Shown here piece by piece: positions 8,635-18,913 of a stretch of DNA of 60,355 bases. Origin of the DNA: Planctomycetia bacterium (GTDB lineage: Bacteria > Planctomycetota > UBA8108 > SXIK01); NCBI GenBank assembly GCA_005772855.1, contig SXIK01000081.1, positions 1 to 60,355 on the forward strand. Direction: 5' to 3'. The notes below the pieces were generated by a model, which ran no database searches, was not told where the DNA came from, and saw only the letters and a list, made by a program, of their open reading frames with translations. The stretch's first letter is position 1; every line of letters begins with the position of its first letter. A program made the position numbers and the translations under genes.

Positions 8635-11010
8635 TCACCTGCACCGCGGCTGCGCCGTACACGGCAGCGCGTCCCCTGTCGGATCCAGGCCGCACCCCGG
8701 GAACGGGGCGGGGAGCTCGGCCCCGCCGAGGAAGAGGTAGCCCAACAGCCGCACTGCGTCCGTGATCTGGAGCGCTCCGTTATCGTCCGTGTCGGCTGCG
8801 TCCTGGCAGCTCGGCTGCCGGCCCCCAAGGAAGAGGTATCCCAGGAGCGAGATCGCATCGGTGATCTGGAGCGCTCCGTTCGCGTCCGTGTCGCCACGGA
8901 GGAACGCCTCCCCGAAACCTCCGCAGAGGATCGTCGCGCGCGCCGACTTCGAGGCCCCCACGCGGCCTCTCACCGCATATTCCACCGCTCCCGGCGGTGC
9001 GTACAGGTCCACGTACCGCGTGCAACCACCCGGCAGCGCGGCCAACATCGATCCTTCCCGGTAAATGATCACCTCGTCGTAGACGACCGGGCTCGACCAG
9101 CTCAACGCCACGGCCCGCGTTCCCGCCTCGTCCTCGAGCGTCGTACGGATGCAATCGACCTCGCGCGGCGTGGGGGCACCGAAGAAACACTCCTTGAAGT
9201 CATTCGTGCGATCGCGGTCGATCGGGTTGGGGCTCAGCCGCACGCGCAGGCGGACCGGATCGTGCGGCATCTCGAGGGGCAGCTCCACCGTGTGCCGCAG
9301 AGACGGCTGGAGCTCGGGAACCTCCGCAAACCCAACCACTCGCTCGCTCCCGTCCTCTTCGATGAAAACCGCCTCGAGGCCCACGGCGCCCGCCCCGAGC
9401 TCGTCCACCGGCGTCCCCGCGAGGCCGAGGTTCTCGAGCAGCACCTTCGTCGTCACCCGCGAGCCCGGCGCAGAGTAGGGGTCGGAGATCGTGCACCCAA
9501 TCACGGCGACGTCCGGCTCGAGCCGCGTCTCGGTCGACTCGAAGAACCGTACGCGCGGCTCCACACCTCCGCCCGCACCTCCTCCGGCGAGGATCTTGTC
9601 TGAACCGCTGTTCAGGTTGAGCGTGTGGAGCACCCCGCCGGCGAGGGATGCCGAGACGTTGGAGCGGATCGCCCCATCGTTGAAGAGGCCCACCGCAGGG
9701 CTCGCCTGGTCCACTCCCTGGGGAATCACCGAGACGACCACGTTGCCCGAGCCTTCTTCCTGACCGATCGGGCCCGTCCCCTGGAAAATCATCACCCACT
9801 CGGGCTGACGGAACTTCAGCTTGGCCAGCGGGTCGACCAGGTCCGGAATGTCATAGATGACCTGGGGCACCCAACCGTATTGCCTCCGGAGGCAGCGGCC
9901 GTGGATGAGGAACGGCTCGCCGAAGACTCCCCCGGTGAGGCGCACGCCATAGACGAAGCGGCTTCCGCCCAGGCCGGAGTCGGTCGTGGAGGAGCCTCCC
10001 GCCAGCGCGGTGAAGACGACGAGCCCCGTCGTATCGTTCCGCAGGGCCATGTGCGGCTCGAGGACGCCCGGGTACTTCGCGTCGTAGTCCGCGATGTTCG
10101 GGAGAACCGAGGCCGGAGCGCCCCAGGCGCCCGTGGCACCGTTGTATACGGAGTAGAGCAGCATCCTTCCGCGGTTCGTGTCGATCAGGTTCTTGTGGGT
10201 CGGGTCATGGACCCAGACGCAGTAGCCCACGTTGCCGGTGGGCGAGAGCGCCAGCGCAGGCTCCACGTTGATTCCGGGAGGAGAAAGCTTCACCTTGTCC
10301 TCGCCCACGAGAAGGCCGTTCAGGCTCACGCGGCGGGCGTAGATCGCGGTCAGCTCCATCTGGGGACGGTGGTTATCGACCTCCTCCTCGACAAAGTCGC
10401 ACTGCTTGAAGGGGGCCTGCGGATTCCCGCTCGCGCACAGAACGGTCTGGCCCTTCGGCAGCTTCCGGTAGATCTTGCGTTTGCCGTCGAGCACCTGAAA
10501 GTCACCCTCGTAGCGGACCCAGGTCACCAGGACCTCCCCTCCGGGGGGATCGTCGCTCAGGGTCGAGAGATCGGCGGCCACCGCGGCCATACCGTCCGCG
10601 TTCCGAGCCGCAGGATTCGGCGCTTCCGGGGGCTGGTCCGCGACGCGGATCGTGTCCGCGAGAATCCACTTTGGAAATTCCAGTGGATTGACAGGTTTCG
10701 TCTTCTTCAGCGTGGAGAGCACGATCTCCTGCTGCGCGTACATCAGGTTTTCCTGCGTCGGGGTTGGAGCAGGATCCCCCGGCTGGGGATTGCAGAGTGC
10801 GCCCAACCCGGCGTCTGCGCAAAACGACTTGGTCCAGGCAATGACCCCAGCCGTATTCGACACAAACGTGGCAGCAGGGTTCATGAGGTCGCCAACCGCA
10901 AGCTGGAAAGTGGGAGTGTCGGCCGGTTCGCTGTTGACGACGACCTTGCTGATCCCGTCCTGGTCGAACGTGAGCTCCATGCGGCTCTTGCGATCCGGTG
11001 ACACCACCGT
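8635..11010 (-). pseudogene. Secreted dockerin-type protein, N-terminally truncated
   Basis: A large protein of unknown core function reading from about 11010 to a stop at 8635 (about 790 residues). The C-terminus carries two dockerin-like repeats, GDTDANGALQITDAISLLGY and DTDDNGALQITDAVRLLGYL, each a Ca-binding-like loop followed by the LLGYLFLGG helix common in Planctomycetota secreted proteins. Before them are Ig/CARDB-like segments. No signal peptide or start is visible: upstream of about 11010 the same frame runs antisense through sirtuin-coding DNA, so the true 5' end has been lost at that junction. An in-frame ATG at 10980 exists but sits inside conserved-looking sequence. A frameshifted paralogue lies at 11.5-13.2 kb on the opposite strand. 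Confidence 0.65.
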
Positions 11011-11491
11011 CACAGGCGCGGAGCTCGCACGGCTCCTGGGAGATCGGCTCGTCCTGATCACGCAGAACGTCGACGACCTGCACGAGCGCGGCGGATCCAG
11101 GGCGGTGCTGCACATGCACGGCGAGCTCTTGAAGGCACGATGCGTCGAGTGCGGTGACGTCGTTTCGTGCGAGCGCGACATGACGCTCTCGGACGCATGT
11201 GGTGCGTGTGCCGGCCGCATGCGGCCGCACATCGTCTGGTTCGAAGAGGTCCCCTTCTACCTCGACGAGGAGATCCCACGAGCCCTCCAGGCAGAAGTGT
11301 TCCTGAGCATCGGCACGAGCGGGAGCGTCTACCCCGCCGCCGGCATGGTGGTCGAGGCGAAACGGCACGGAGCGGTGACGATCGAAGCGAACCTGGAGCC
11401 GAGCGGAAATGCGCGCTGGTTCGACCACCAGGTCCTCGGCCCCGCGGGCACCACGCTGCCAGAGCTTGTGGCGGAAATCGTCGGCGCGTAA
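11010..11491 (+). pseudogene. Sirtuin (NAD-dependent protein deacylase), N-terminally truncated
   Basis: The C-terminal two thirds of a bacterial class III sirtuin. It has TQNVDDLHERGGS, the catalytic-His segment HMHGEL, a four-cysteine zinc site (CVEC ... CGAC), RPHIVWFEEVP, and SIGTSGSVYPAA of the NAD-binding fold, with a normal C-terminal end at 11491. The first ~80 residues, including the GAGxSxxSGIPxFR NAD-binding motif, are missing. Recognisable sequence begins at about 11010-11020, exactly where the opposite-strand dockerin-type gene also loses its 5' end. No start codon or ribosome site makes sense there, so it is probably non-functional. Confidence 0.75.
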
Positions 11492-11530
11492 GCCCGCCCG
11501 GGGAGCGCTCACCACGGAGTCGCGCCGTAC

Positions 11531-13190
11531 TTGACCTTGACCCCTGCCTCCGCGTCGATCCGCGCCCGCATCGCCGATCGGCCCTCGGACGAGGCCGGCG
11601 AGCCCAATGTCCCCAGCCGCTGGGGCAAGTTCGGGCTCGTGGCGCGCCAGGACTGCGCCCCCTTCAGCCGCTATACGGTGATCACCAACGTCACCGAAAG
11701 CTCCGACGGCAGCGATCCGGACAGCTACGGGGTGCAGGGACGCACTGTTCACGGCGCGGCCAGGCTCCTCCAGTGCCTGCAGCCGCCGCCGTTGACGCCG
11801 GTCGGCAAGGCGGGCGACCTCGAGCTGACGCTCTACGGCGATCAGTCCATCGTGGAGCCGGGCGACTGCGTCTCGTTCCCCGTGGGATGAGTCGGCGGAG
11901 GCGTGGACGCAGGCGATGCGGCACCGGCGGGCGGCCGCGGCGGCAGGATCGTGGATGCGGTGCTCGACATCGGCTTCTCGCGGAAGCTGCTCGAGATCAC
12001 GGACTTCGGGGGCATCACCACGGGCCTCTCGCTCGATCGCGATTCCGAGCGGCTCGAGATCGCGGCCTGGTACCGCAAGATCTTCGTCGGACCTGGCGTC
12101 GAGCTGCGCGCACGGTTAGCGCGGGTCGGGCCGGATGCCGAGCGCAACTTCGCAGGATGCCCTCACGCTGCCCGATGTCTTCCCGAGCGACAAGGCGGAG
12201 AAGCGCCCCCTCCTCTACTTGCGAGCCGATGGAGACATCGGGAAGCCCGGCGCCGAGCCGGGCGGCCTCCTCATCCCGGCAGGCGACTACTTGCTCGACT
12301 TCTTCGCCGTGGGCACCGAGCGCAAGACCGCCTACCACGCCTTCCCCAACGACAAGCGGGACACCGAGCTGCTCGTGCCCGGGGCGCCGTGTCCGCCCTA
12401 CTCGCTTGTCGAGGTCACTGATCTCGAGCGGCTTTCCCGCGCTGCCGAACATCCACGGCATCCGCCACGAGCCGCAGCTTCACGTCGGCTGCATCCTGCC
12501 GGCGCTCGGCGTGACCTTCACCGCACAGGTCTTCCCCGCCACGCTCGATCCCGACCTCGAGAACGTCTGGACCATCCACGACCGGGGCAATCAGTCGACG
12601 GAGAGATCCTCGGGGACCTCGACCTCGCTCAGCACGTGCGTCCCGGACTGGGGCTGCTACCTGGTCGAGATGCGCGTCCGCTCGCGGAGCTGCCCCGTCT
12701 CGAGAACGGCATCTTCCAGGCGCCGGTCCTCATCCACGGCAAGTGCCTCGAGCGACCCTACGGGACCATGGCCTACCTCGACACCGATCGGGGCCTCAAG
12801 CGCGACCGAAACGGCAACATCATCCGGCCCGCGGAGTACGTGCTGGGCTACCTCGGCACCGACCCGGGCCTGGGGAGCCCGGAGTCCTCCGGCGACGTGC
12901 TCGTCACGGCGCTGGGCGAGGGCATGGGCGCGTGGAACACGCCGATCAACCTGCCCCCCCGACGAGGACGTCCACTCCAACATCGCCGTCACCGAGGCGG
13001 ACGGAGCCCGTCCACTCGATCAACTTGAACGGAGGAGCCGGCCGCCTGTTGCTGCTCGCGGGTCTCGGCGGCGGCCTCGAGCCCGAGTCGAGCTTCGAGG
13101 TCATCGACTCGCCCCTCTTGCCCGATCCGGCCGTGACCGGCTGCCCGCGTGCGTTTACGCGCAGTGTCCGTGGACGATGGCGGATAGCGG
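11531..13190 (+). pseudogene. Frameshifted paralogue of the dockerin-type secreted protein
   Basis: Coding-like sequence that switches frame repeatedly. Similarity to the minus-strand protein at 8.6-11.0 kb is clear in several blocks: LIHGKCLERPYG against LIHGRCLRRQYG; SSGDVLVTALGEGM against GSGNVVVSVIPQGV; HSINLNGGAGRLLLLAGLGG against HTLNLNSGSDKILAGGGAGG. Lesions: an in-frame TGA at about 11888; frame changes near 12125, 12430 and 12600; one at a C8 run (about 12954-12960); and one near 13010. No intact N- or C-terminus or dockerin repeat is seen. Neighbouring genes of comparable length elsewhere in the window are intact, so decay is more likely than sequencing error, although the C-run change could be either. 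Confidence 0.65.
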
Positions 13191-13494
13191 CGGCGCGCAG
13201 CGACGATCTCGCGACCCTCGATACCTGGGCAAAAACCGAGTCGACCGACTCAGCACCGATCGTGGGGCAGTCACAAGATCGCGAAGCTCAGTCAAGCTCC
13301 GGCAGCGATTCCACCCCTTGCTTCCTGTGCGACATCAGGTACCAAGCGAACTACCTTTCCACCGCGGCTCTGTGGCCGCAGAGGATCGAAAAAGTCCATC
13401 TGGCTTAGCTTTCGCTGATCTCCCGAAAATCGGGACTCTTCGCTGAGGTCGTGACTCACAATCAACGCATTGTGCTTGTACCGGACAAGTCACA
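13191..13494. other. Unassigned stretch
   Basis: About 300 bases between the decayed paralogue and the peroxiredoxin gene. No gene is recognised. The only structure noted is a short inverted repeat, TCCCGA-AAA-TCGGGA at 13431-13445, with no T-run. Confidence 0.4.
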
Positions 13495-13965
13495 TTACTG
13501 GGAAGACTTGCGTGCCGCACCCACGGCGATCAACGCCTCTCGGACGTGTTCGTCCGAGGCGAATTGTGCCGAGAAGATTTGCCGGATGATCCCTTCTTGA
13601 TCGACGACGTAAGTGACCCGACCCGGAAAGAGCCCCATCGTCTTCGGTACCGCAAATGCCTTGCGCAGCGAGCCGTCCACGTCGCTGATCAAGGGGAACG
13701 ACAGCTTGTACTGCCGTGCGAACGTGCGGTGGCTTTCCTCGGTATCACCGCTGACGCCGATCACGTCCGCCCCGGCGTCGACGAATTGCTCATAGGAATC
13801 GCGAAAGGCGCAGGCTTCCTTTGTGCAAATCGGCGTGCCATCTCTGGGGTAGAAGAACAGCACCAATGCACGCTTCCCCAAAAAGTCAGCCAGACCGATC
13901 TTGTTGCCGTCATACGTGGTCGCGGAAAAGTCCGGCGCACGGTCTCCAACTTCAAGTCTTGCCAT
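13495..13965 (-). CDS. bcp: Thioredoxin-dependent peroxiredoxin, Bcp/PrxQ type
   Basis: Reduces hydrogen peroxide and organic hydroperoxides in the cytoplasm using thioredoxin; 156 residues, normal for Bcp/PrxQ. The peroxidatic centre is YPRDGTPICTKEAC, with the Pro-x-x-x-Thr/Cys arrangement and a second Cys five residues downstream. That spacing is the PrxQ resolving cysteine, so both catalytic cysteines are present. The C-terminal GRVTYVVDQEGIIRQIF strand is typical. The ATG at 13965 has a GGAG site seven bases upstream. It lies 41 bp downstream of the broken FAD amine oxidase on the same strand and may be the last gene of that stress cluster. It is one of the few intact genes there. Confidence 0.93.
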   Translation of the reverse strand: MARLEVGDRAPDFSATTYDGNKIGLADFLGKRALVLFFYPRDGTPICTKEACAFRDSYEQFVDAGADVIGVSGDTEESHRTFARQYKLSFPLISDVDGSLRKAFAVPKTMGLFPGRVTYVVDQEGIIRQIFSAQFASDEHVREALIAVGAARKSSQ

Positions 13966-14006
13966 GTTTGTTCTCCAAAGAGTTCCTGGTCACGACGAGC
14001 CAACGC

Positions 14007-15157
14007 TCAAGGATGACCACACAATCCACAATAACAGGACCCCGCGCAGGCTCCAGGCGACGGTCCGCAACCAATTGGTCGAGACAAGTCGTTGATCGAC
14101 AACCGGGGTGAAGGCTGGACCACGGTGCCAAACCACTCACCCAGATGCTCGCACACCTCCGCCAGGAGGCGATTGGGATCGTTCCCCGTGCCCAGGATTG
14201 TCACCGAGACCAGGCTCTTGCCGCCAGGACCATAAGAAGGGGCGGCGCCGGTGGGGACACAGAGATTGTTGATCGGGCCGCGGCCATCGCCGTTCAATAC
14301 GAGCAACGGTTGAGCAATCGGGGGACGAGGTGCAGCGAAGTAGAGACACGTCGTACCTTGTCCCGCCTGGGAAATGGTGTCACCCAGCAGTTTCGCGGCC
14401 ATGCGTCCTTCCACCGCCACCACCACCGACTTTGCACTGAGTTCCTCGCCGGTGGAGAGTGTCACCGCACCAGGCCCAACTCGCACCACCCGAGATCTCA
14501 GCCGAATGCTGCCGGGCGGCAGCCCCATCCTTGGTTGTCGGGGAATGGCTTCCATCGCCTCTGCGGGCAGACAGGCGTTTCCAAGGGAGAACATGCGAAC
14601 CAAGAAGCTCAGCATGCAGCTGAAAGCACACAGATCGGAGTCGAGAAAGATGCCGCCCAGGAACAGTCGGAAGAACCGCGCGATCATCGACGGCGAGAAA
14701 CCCGCATCCTGAAGTGCCTGGAGGGATGTGGTTTCGGGATCGCGGAAATGGTCCTCAATTGTGCCCCGCAATGATCCTGAGCGAAAACTTGCAACACGTA
14801 ACTTGTCGGTGAAGGAGCCGATCGGCGACCGCAACGAACGTATGGCGCCAAACGGTCGCCGCCAGAGGCCGGTCACTTCGTGAAACTGGCCACCGTAACA
14901 AACCAGAGCGCAGGGCAGAAACGGCTTCAGGTCCAACGCATCGTAGTCAAGGATCGTCTTTGCTTCCGGGTAACTGGTCAAGAGGACTTGAAAACCTCGG
15001 TCCAGGCGAAACCCGCCCACAGTATCAGTACGGATGCGGCCCCCGACCTCATCGGCAGCCTCCAGCACCCAGCAGCGAAGGCCCTGTTGTTGCTGCCTGC
15101 GAGCGCAGCACAAGCCAGAAAGCCCCTCGCTCCCACAATCAAGACATCACGATTCAT
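14007..15157 (-). pseudogene. FAD-dependent amine oxidase/phytoene-desaturase-like oxidoreductase, broken
   Basis: The gene starts MNRDVLIVGA at ATG 15157, then a two-base insertion (AG after GGAGCG) destroys the GxGxxG dinucleotide-binding motif. The next frame resumes at GLSGLCCARRQQQQGL and continues EAADEVGGRIRTDTVGGFRLDRGFQVL, the FAD-binding GG-doublet region of the NAD(P)/FAD amine oxidase family. The C-terminus is also wrong: after EHLGEWFGTVV the usual FAD-binding segment is absent and the frame ends in unrelated sequence. Such oxidoreductases occur in bacterial light-stress clusters with photolyase and SDR genes, as here. Nine bases separate it from the preceding gene. A second, more degraded copy lies at 24950-25436. 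Confidence 0.75.
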
Positions 15158-15166
15158 TTGGCGTCG

Positions 15167-16060
15167 TCACCTCTTGCTTGCTGACAACGAGCTCGTCCAT
15201 ACCCCGGATTCGATCAAGCTTCGCGTCTTTTCATGGCGGAAGGCGAACATGGCCTCCAGTTTGCGGCGAACAAGCCAGCCGCCGAGCCACCGCCCAATCA
15301 CTCCCAGGGGAAGCGCATATTCGACCTCGTCCGTCAAGAGGGTTCCGCCCTGACCATCATCGAGAAAGCGATGGCGGTAATACCAATAGGCGAACGGACC
15401 TGATTCCTGGCGATCCGCGAACAGGTGCGGCGGATCATACTCAGTGTGAATGGCGATCCATTGAATCGGAATGACTCCGAGACGCCCGCGCAGGACGACC
15501 TGGCTGCCGGGCCGGAGGGACCCGGCAGATTCGACCAGTTTCATGCTCTCCCACGGTGGAATGAGATGCAGCAACGCATCCGGGCTCTCGTGAAAACGAA
15601 AAACCACATCGGGGGATGCATTGATTGTGGTCTGTTTGAAATACCGCTGCCGCGATGTTCCCTGCGATTGCTGGGTCTTTCTATGGTGTTTTGCCGCATC
15701 CCGCAGAATCATGGCGAAGGGGATCCACCACAGCAGATCGTTGGTCAAGATCGTCAATCCGAAGAGGGGTGGAAACGTCCCCCGCGACAGCGCCACCAAG
15801 AATCCGATCGGACCGAAGACTTTGCCCAACAGCCCGACTAGCACGATCGGCCAATGAGTGCGCGGATCGCCCGCGGCGATGAGGTACCCGATTCCATAAA
15901 CACCAACGACCATCCCCACGCATTGCCAGATTTCGGCATAATTGATCCGCTCGGCACCGCTGAGGTCGAACAGGAAATGGGGCACGCGATCGCAAGTGTT
16001 CCCCAGGTCAGGTTGTAGATCCCCGCGGCCCAGAGCCAACGAGTCGCCCATGGCGGCCAA
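15167..16060 (-). pseudogene. Membrane protein fused to an SRPBCC (START-like) domain, frameshifted near its start
   Basis: The main frame encodes a membrane part (EIWQCVGMVVGVYGIGYLIAA, HWPIVLVGLLGKVFGPIGF and further helices), then after about residue 140 an SRPBCC ligand-binding domain (YFKQTTINASPDVVFRFHES ... RHRFLDDGQGGTLLTDEVEY). The expected N-terminal helix WATRWLWAAGIYNLTWG lies in another frame at about 15985-16060. The two join if one C is restored in the run at 15979-15982, so a one-base deletion is the likely lesion. The N-terminal part also overlaps the truncated end of the photolyase gene. An internal start could still give a shortened product. The role of this fusion within the light-stress cluster is unknown. 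Confidence 0.65.
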
Positions 16061-17465
16061 GCAACCAAGAGATGCCGGAGTAGGAGTTCGGATCGCGACC
16101 GTCGAGCGCATACTTGCTATTAATTTCTTTCATCACATGGATCGCGTCGCGCGGTGTCGCGGTCCATTCCAAAACCTTCTTGCCCCAGAGCGTTCTCAGG
16201 TAGTTGTGGATACGACCCTCGCGGAGGAGTTGGGTTTGGGCGGCGTTCCAGAGCGGGTCGTACGTCGCGGCGGTGGCAAATTGGTCCAGAGAATAGACCT
16301 GCGGGCACGGATCGCGTTGATGCTTGGCGAGCGTTGCCCGCGCCCAGGCCGGCAGCGACTCAAACTGGTCGCAGTCGTCACAGCGCGAAGTCATGTTGTA
16401 ACCCAGCTCGCACCAGGTGACGAACTCGTCGAGCCACGACTCAGCACCGGGGCTCACGCCCCACCAGCCTTCACGCTTGCCACCCGTTTTCTCGCCGAGT
16501 GACGAGGGCGACCACTCTTCTCGGGTCATCAAATCGTGAAACAACTCGTGCGGGGAGATGTGGCCGAAATATGGATTGGGCGACAGTCCGCTGCGATTGT
16601 CGGCATCGGGATCGTTGGCTCCCGCCGCGTAATGTGGCAGTTGTTGGTCGAGAAACTTCGTCAATCGCTGTCGAGCCGCCGTGGAGCCGCCAAGTGCTTC
16701 GACGATGCTGACCGAGTGGTCGATTGGCACCGCAGCGAATTCCGCCCTTTCACTGGACAACAGCGCCGCTGAAGCAGCCGGCCACCGTTTCGTGATCTCT
16801 GGCGGCAGCAGTTTGAGTGACGGAAGTCGTACGCCCTTCAATGGGTTGGCTAGCGGGAAATTCTCCAGGTGGACCGGCAACGGCTTCTGCAAGTAGGCTC
16901 GGAAGGAGAAGACCGTCGAGAAAACTCGGTCGGTCGCACGCAGCGGCAGCAGGCCGTTGGAATCAGCAGCCTCCAACCGCACTTGCAACCGAGCGGCCGC
17001 CGCCGAAACCATGCGAGGCCGAAAGAACGAGGGGAAGTTATCGGTCACGATCACACTCGCCCGCGTGGCCAGCGCCGGGCCATGTAGCAAGCCCTTGTCC
17101 GCATCGGGCAGCGGTTCGACACGGCAAGAGTAAAGTACGCCGGAATTCTTGAGCGCGTCAATGTGACCCGCGTTTTCGGCCATGCCGTTTATCACGAACC
17201 GATGAATCCGATCGCTGGCCCAGCGAGGTCCAATTCGCAGCGGCTCGAAGATCACCAACGGCTTTGGCAACTGAATGGCCAGCTCCACCGCGCGTTGCAG
17301 ACTGAAATTCGACGACAGCCGCAGAAACGCGGTCATCCAGTACAGTACGAACTCAGCGTCAACTCGGACAGGAGCGGAATTGCAGTTTCGGATGCGAGAA
17401 GCTGCCACCATGGATTGACAAGTCCTTCGTTCGGCAAGGCAGCCCTCAAGATTTTGGTGAGTCAT
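16008..17465 (-). pseudogene. phr: Class II-like deoxyribodipyrimidine (CPD) photolyase, C-terminally truncated
   Basis: Flavin enzyme that repairs cyclobutane pyrimidine dimers with light. From the ATG at 17465, overlapping the DUF2177 stop by four bases, it runs 485 codons. Signature blocks: DAEFVLYWMTAF at the N-terminus, HFGH-like FGHISPHELF, GWWGVSPGAESWLDE, the substrate/FAD region REGRIHNYLRTLWGKKVLEW, then YALDGRDPNSYSGISW. The last part is lost: after SWLLGRHG the frame reads unrelated residues and stops at 16008, whereas homologues continue for roughly 30-40 residues (a WGPERPIFGTVRYMSS-type segment). The loss coincides with the start of the next gene, suggesting a small deletion joined the two. 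Activity is doubtful but cannot be excluded. Confidence 0.75.
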
Positions 17466-17846
17466 TTCGTCAGCCAGCCATCCACGAACCTCGTGACAAC
17501 GGTGATCGTGCCGCAAAGGACGCAGCCCCAAATCATGTCGGCCAGGGTCAGACGCACCGTCCATCTTTCGAGAACCGCAAGATTGGTCAGGTCGTACACG
17601 CCAAAGAGCACCAGCCCGAATAATGATCCCCAGCCGAACGCCTGCCAGGCGGTTCCGTTCCCCGGCGGGAATCAGCAGATAGACCAGCATTGCCGCGCCC
17701 CAACGGGGGGCGAGAACCGCTCCGTGCCGGCGAGCCAGCTCACGCAGCTCTTGGCTGTAAAAACCTTTCATGAATACGCCCAGCCAGAGCAAGTCCATGA
17801 ACAAGAAAATGGGCAACACAATCGTGAACAGTCTCCAGGTTTGCAT
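17462..17846 (-). pseudogene. DUF2177 membrane protein, internal deletion/frameshift
   Basis: The ATG at 17846 follows AGGAGG by seven bases. The first ~60 residues (LPIFLFMDLLWLGVFMKGFY, ... AMLVYLLIPAG) are the start of a DUF2177 four-helix membrane protein. After LLIPAG the frame is lost. The next minus-strand frame carries the expected remainder, AWQAFGWGSLFGLVLFGVYD through WLTK, ending at the TGA at 17462. The segment normally between these parts is missing, so a small deletion plus frameshift near 17655 is likely. The gene overlaps the photolyase start (ATGA). DUF2177 proteins are common members of photolyase/SDR light-stress clusters. Confidence 0.75.
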
Positions 17847-17916
17847 CTTCAATCCTCCTGGTACTCACGTCGCAGCAATTCGCTACATAAACGCTGGCTG
17901 AAATTCATGGGATGGT

Positions 17917-18648
17917 TCACCTCCGTGGCACGACGTGGCCCAACCCGCCATCGATTCCGATCACTTGGCCGGTGATCCAATCGTTTTCCGCCTCGAGTAG
18001 CCAATATGCCAGCGAAGCGACATGCTCTGGTTCTCCGAGGCGACCCAGTGCATGCATCTGGGCGGACGCGGCTGCGCTCGCCGAGTTCTCCCAGATTCGA
18101 CGCGTCAACTCCGAGCGAACCAGTCCGGGACTGACCACGTTCACGCGAATATTGTTCGCTGCGTAAGTTGCCGCCGCTGAACGGGCCAACCCAATGACCC
18201 CGGCCTTGGCCGCCGCAATCGCCTCGTGGTTCTTCAGGCCGATCTCTGCTGCTGCCGACGCGAAAAGGATGATTGTCCCCCCTCGATCGCGCAGCAGTTT
18301 CGCTCCGACGCGAATTGTCGCAAACGCGGTGAACAGGTTCGCCTCCACCACCTGACGGAACTCGTCATCCGTCGTGGCGTCCGCGGGCTTCAAGAGAATC
18401 GAACCGATACAATTGACCAGAGCGTGCATGCCGCCACGAGCAGCCGCCACCTCCCGCAGCGCCTGTTCCAGTGGCGCGGAGCTGGTCAGGTCCACCGCCA
18501 CGAACGGCTGGCCGAGCTCCTCGGACAGCGAACGCAGTTTCTCTTCATTGCGTCCCACCAGTAGCACCTCATGGCCATGCCGGACCAATCGCCGCGCCAG
18601 AGCGCGGCCGATTGTTCCCGTGGCACCCAATATCGCGGTCGAGCTCTT
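17917..18648 (-). pseudogene. Atypical SDR oxidoreductase, apparent loss of the start codon
   Basis: Rossmann-fold protein of the short-chain dehydrogenase superfamily: AILGATGTIGRALA nucleotide-binding loop, LVNCIGS (NNAG-like), and a C-terminal WITGQVIGIDGGLGHVVPRR. The active-site Tyr of the usual Y-x-x-x-K is replaced: HEAIAAAKAG has Ile four residues before Lys, so it is unlikely to be a normal SDR reductase. A strong GGAGGAG site lies nine bases upstream of codon AAG at 18646-18648, exactly where ATG is expected; the frame extends upstream but without signal or similarity. A single T-to-A change could have removed the start. It heads the decayed light-stress gene set; a remnant of a second copy is at 27229-27335. 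Confidence 0.7.
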
Positions 18649-18745
18649 GGAGTGTATCTCCTCCGTATTTTTCTCCTGGGTTGAGCAGGGCTGATTCAAG
18701 TATTGATCTCGCGGTTGATGAATCGTGATCAGCAAAAGGCCCGGC

Positions 18746-18789
18746 GAAAAAGCGTCAACGCCTTGCAATCCCATTGCAAGGCGTTGACG
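18746..18789 (-). terminator. Intrinsic terminator downstream of the fasciclin gene
   Basis: Arms at 18753-18769 and 18773-18789 form a perfect 17-bp stem with a three-base loop. On the minus strand the stem is followed by CTTTTTCG, so it should terminate transcripts coming from the fasciclin gene. This separates that gene from the SDR-photolyase set, which must then have its own promoter between about 18650 and 18745. Confidence 0.75.
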
Positions 18790-18913
18790 ATGGACTGTTG
18801 AAATCGCGGGCAGGTGGCGATCGGGACCGCAAGCTCATGGTCAATCAACTGTTTTGCGCCTTCACGCCGGAGCAGATCACTCGCGCGGTCTGCGGGCAGA
18901 AGTAGTAGAGGTT

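Noticed and set aside
9625-11001. Plus-strand open frame antisense to the dockerin-type protein
   Set aside because: No motif, compositionally biased, fully covered by the clearly coding minus strand.
10652-11009. N-terminal part of the sirtuin on the plus strand
   Set aside because: The frame is open but is antisense to the dockerin-type protein and lacks the GAGxSxxSGIPxFR motif; the sirtuin really begins at the junction.
13431-13445. TCCCGA-AAA-TCGGGA as a terminator
   Set aside because: Six-base arms and no T-run on either strand; too weak to call.
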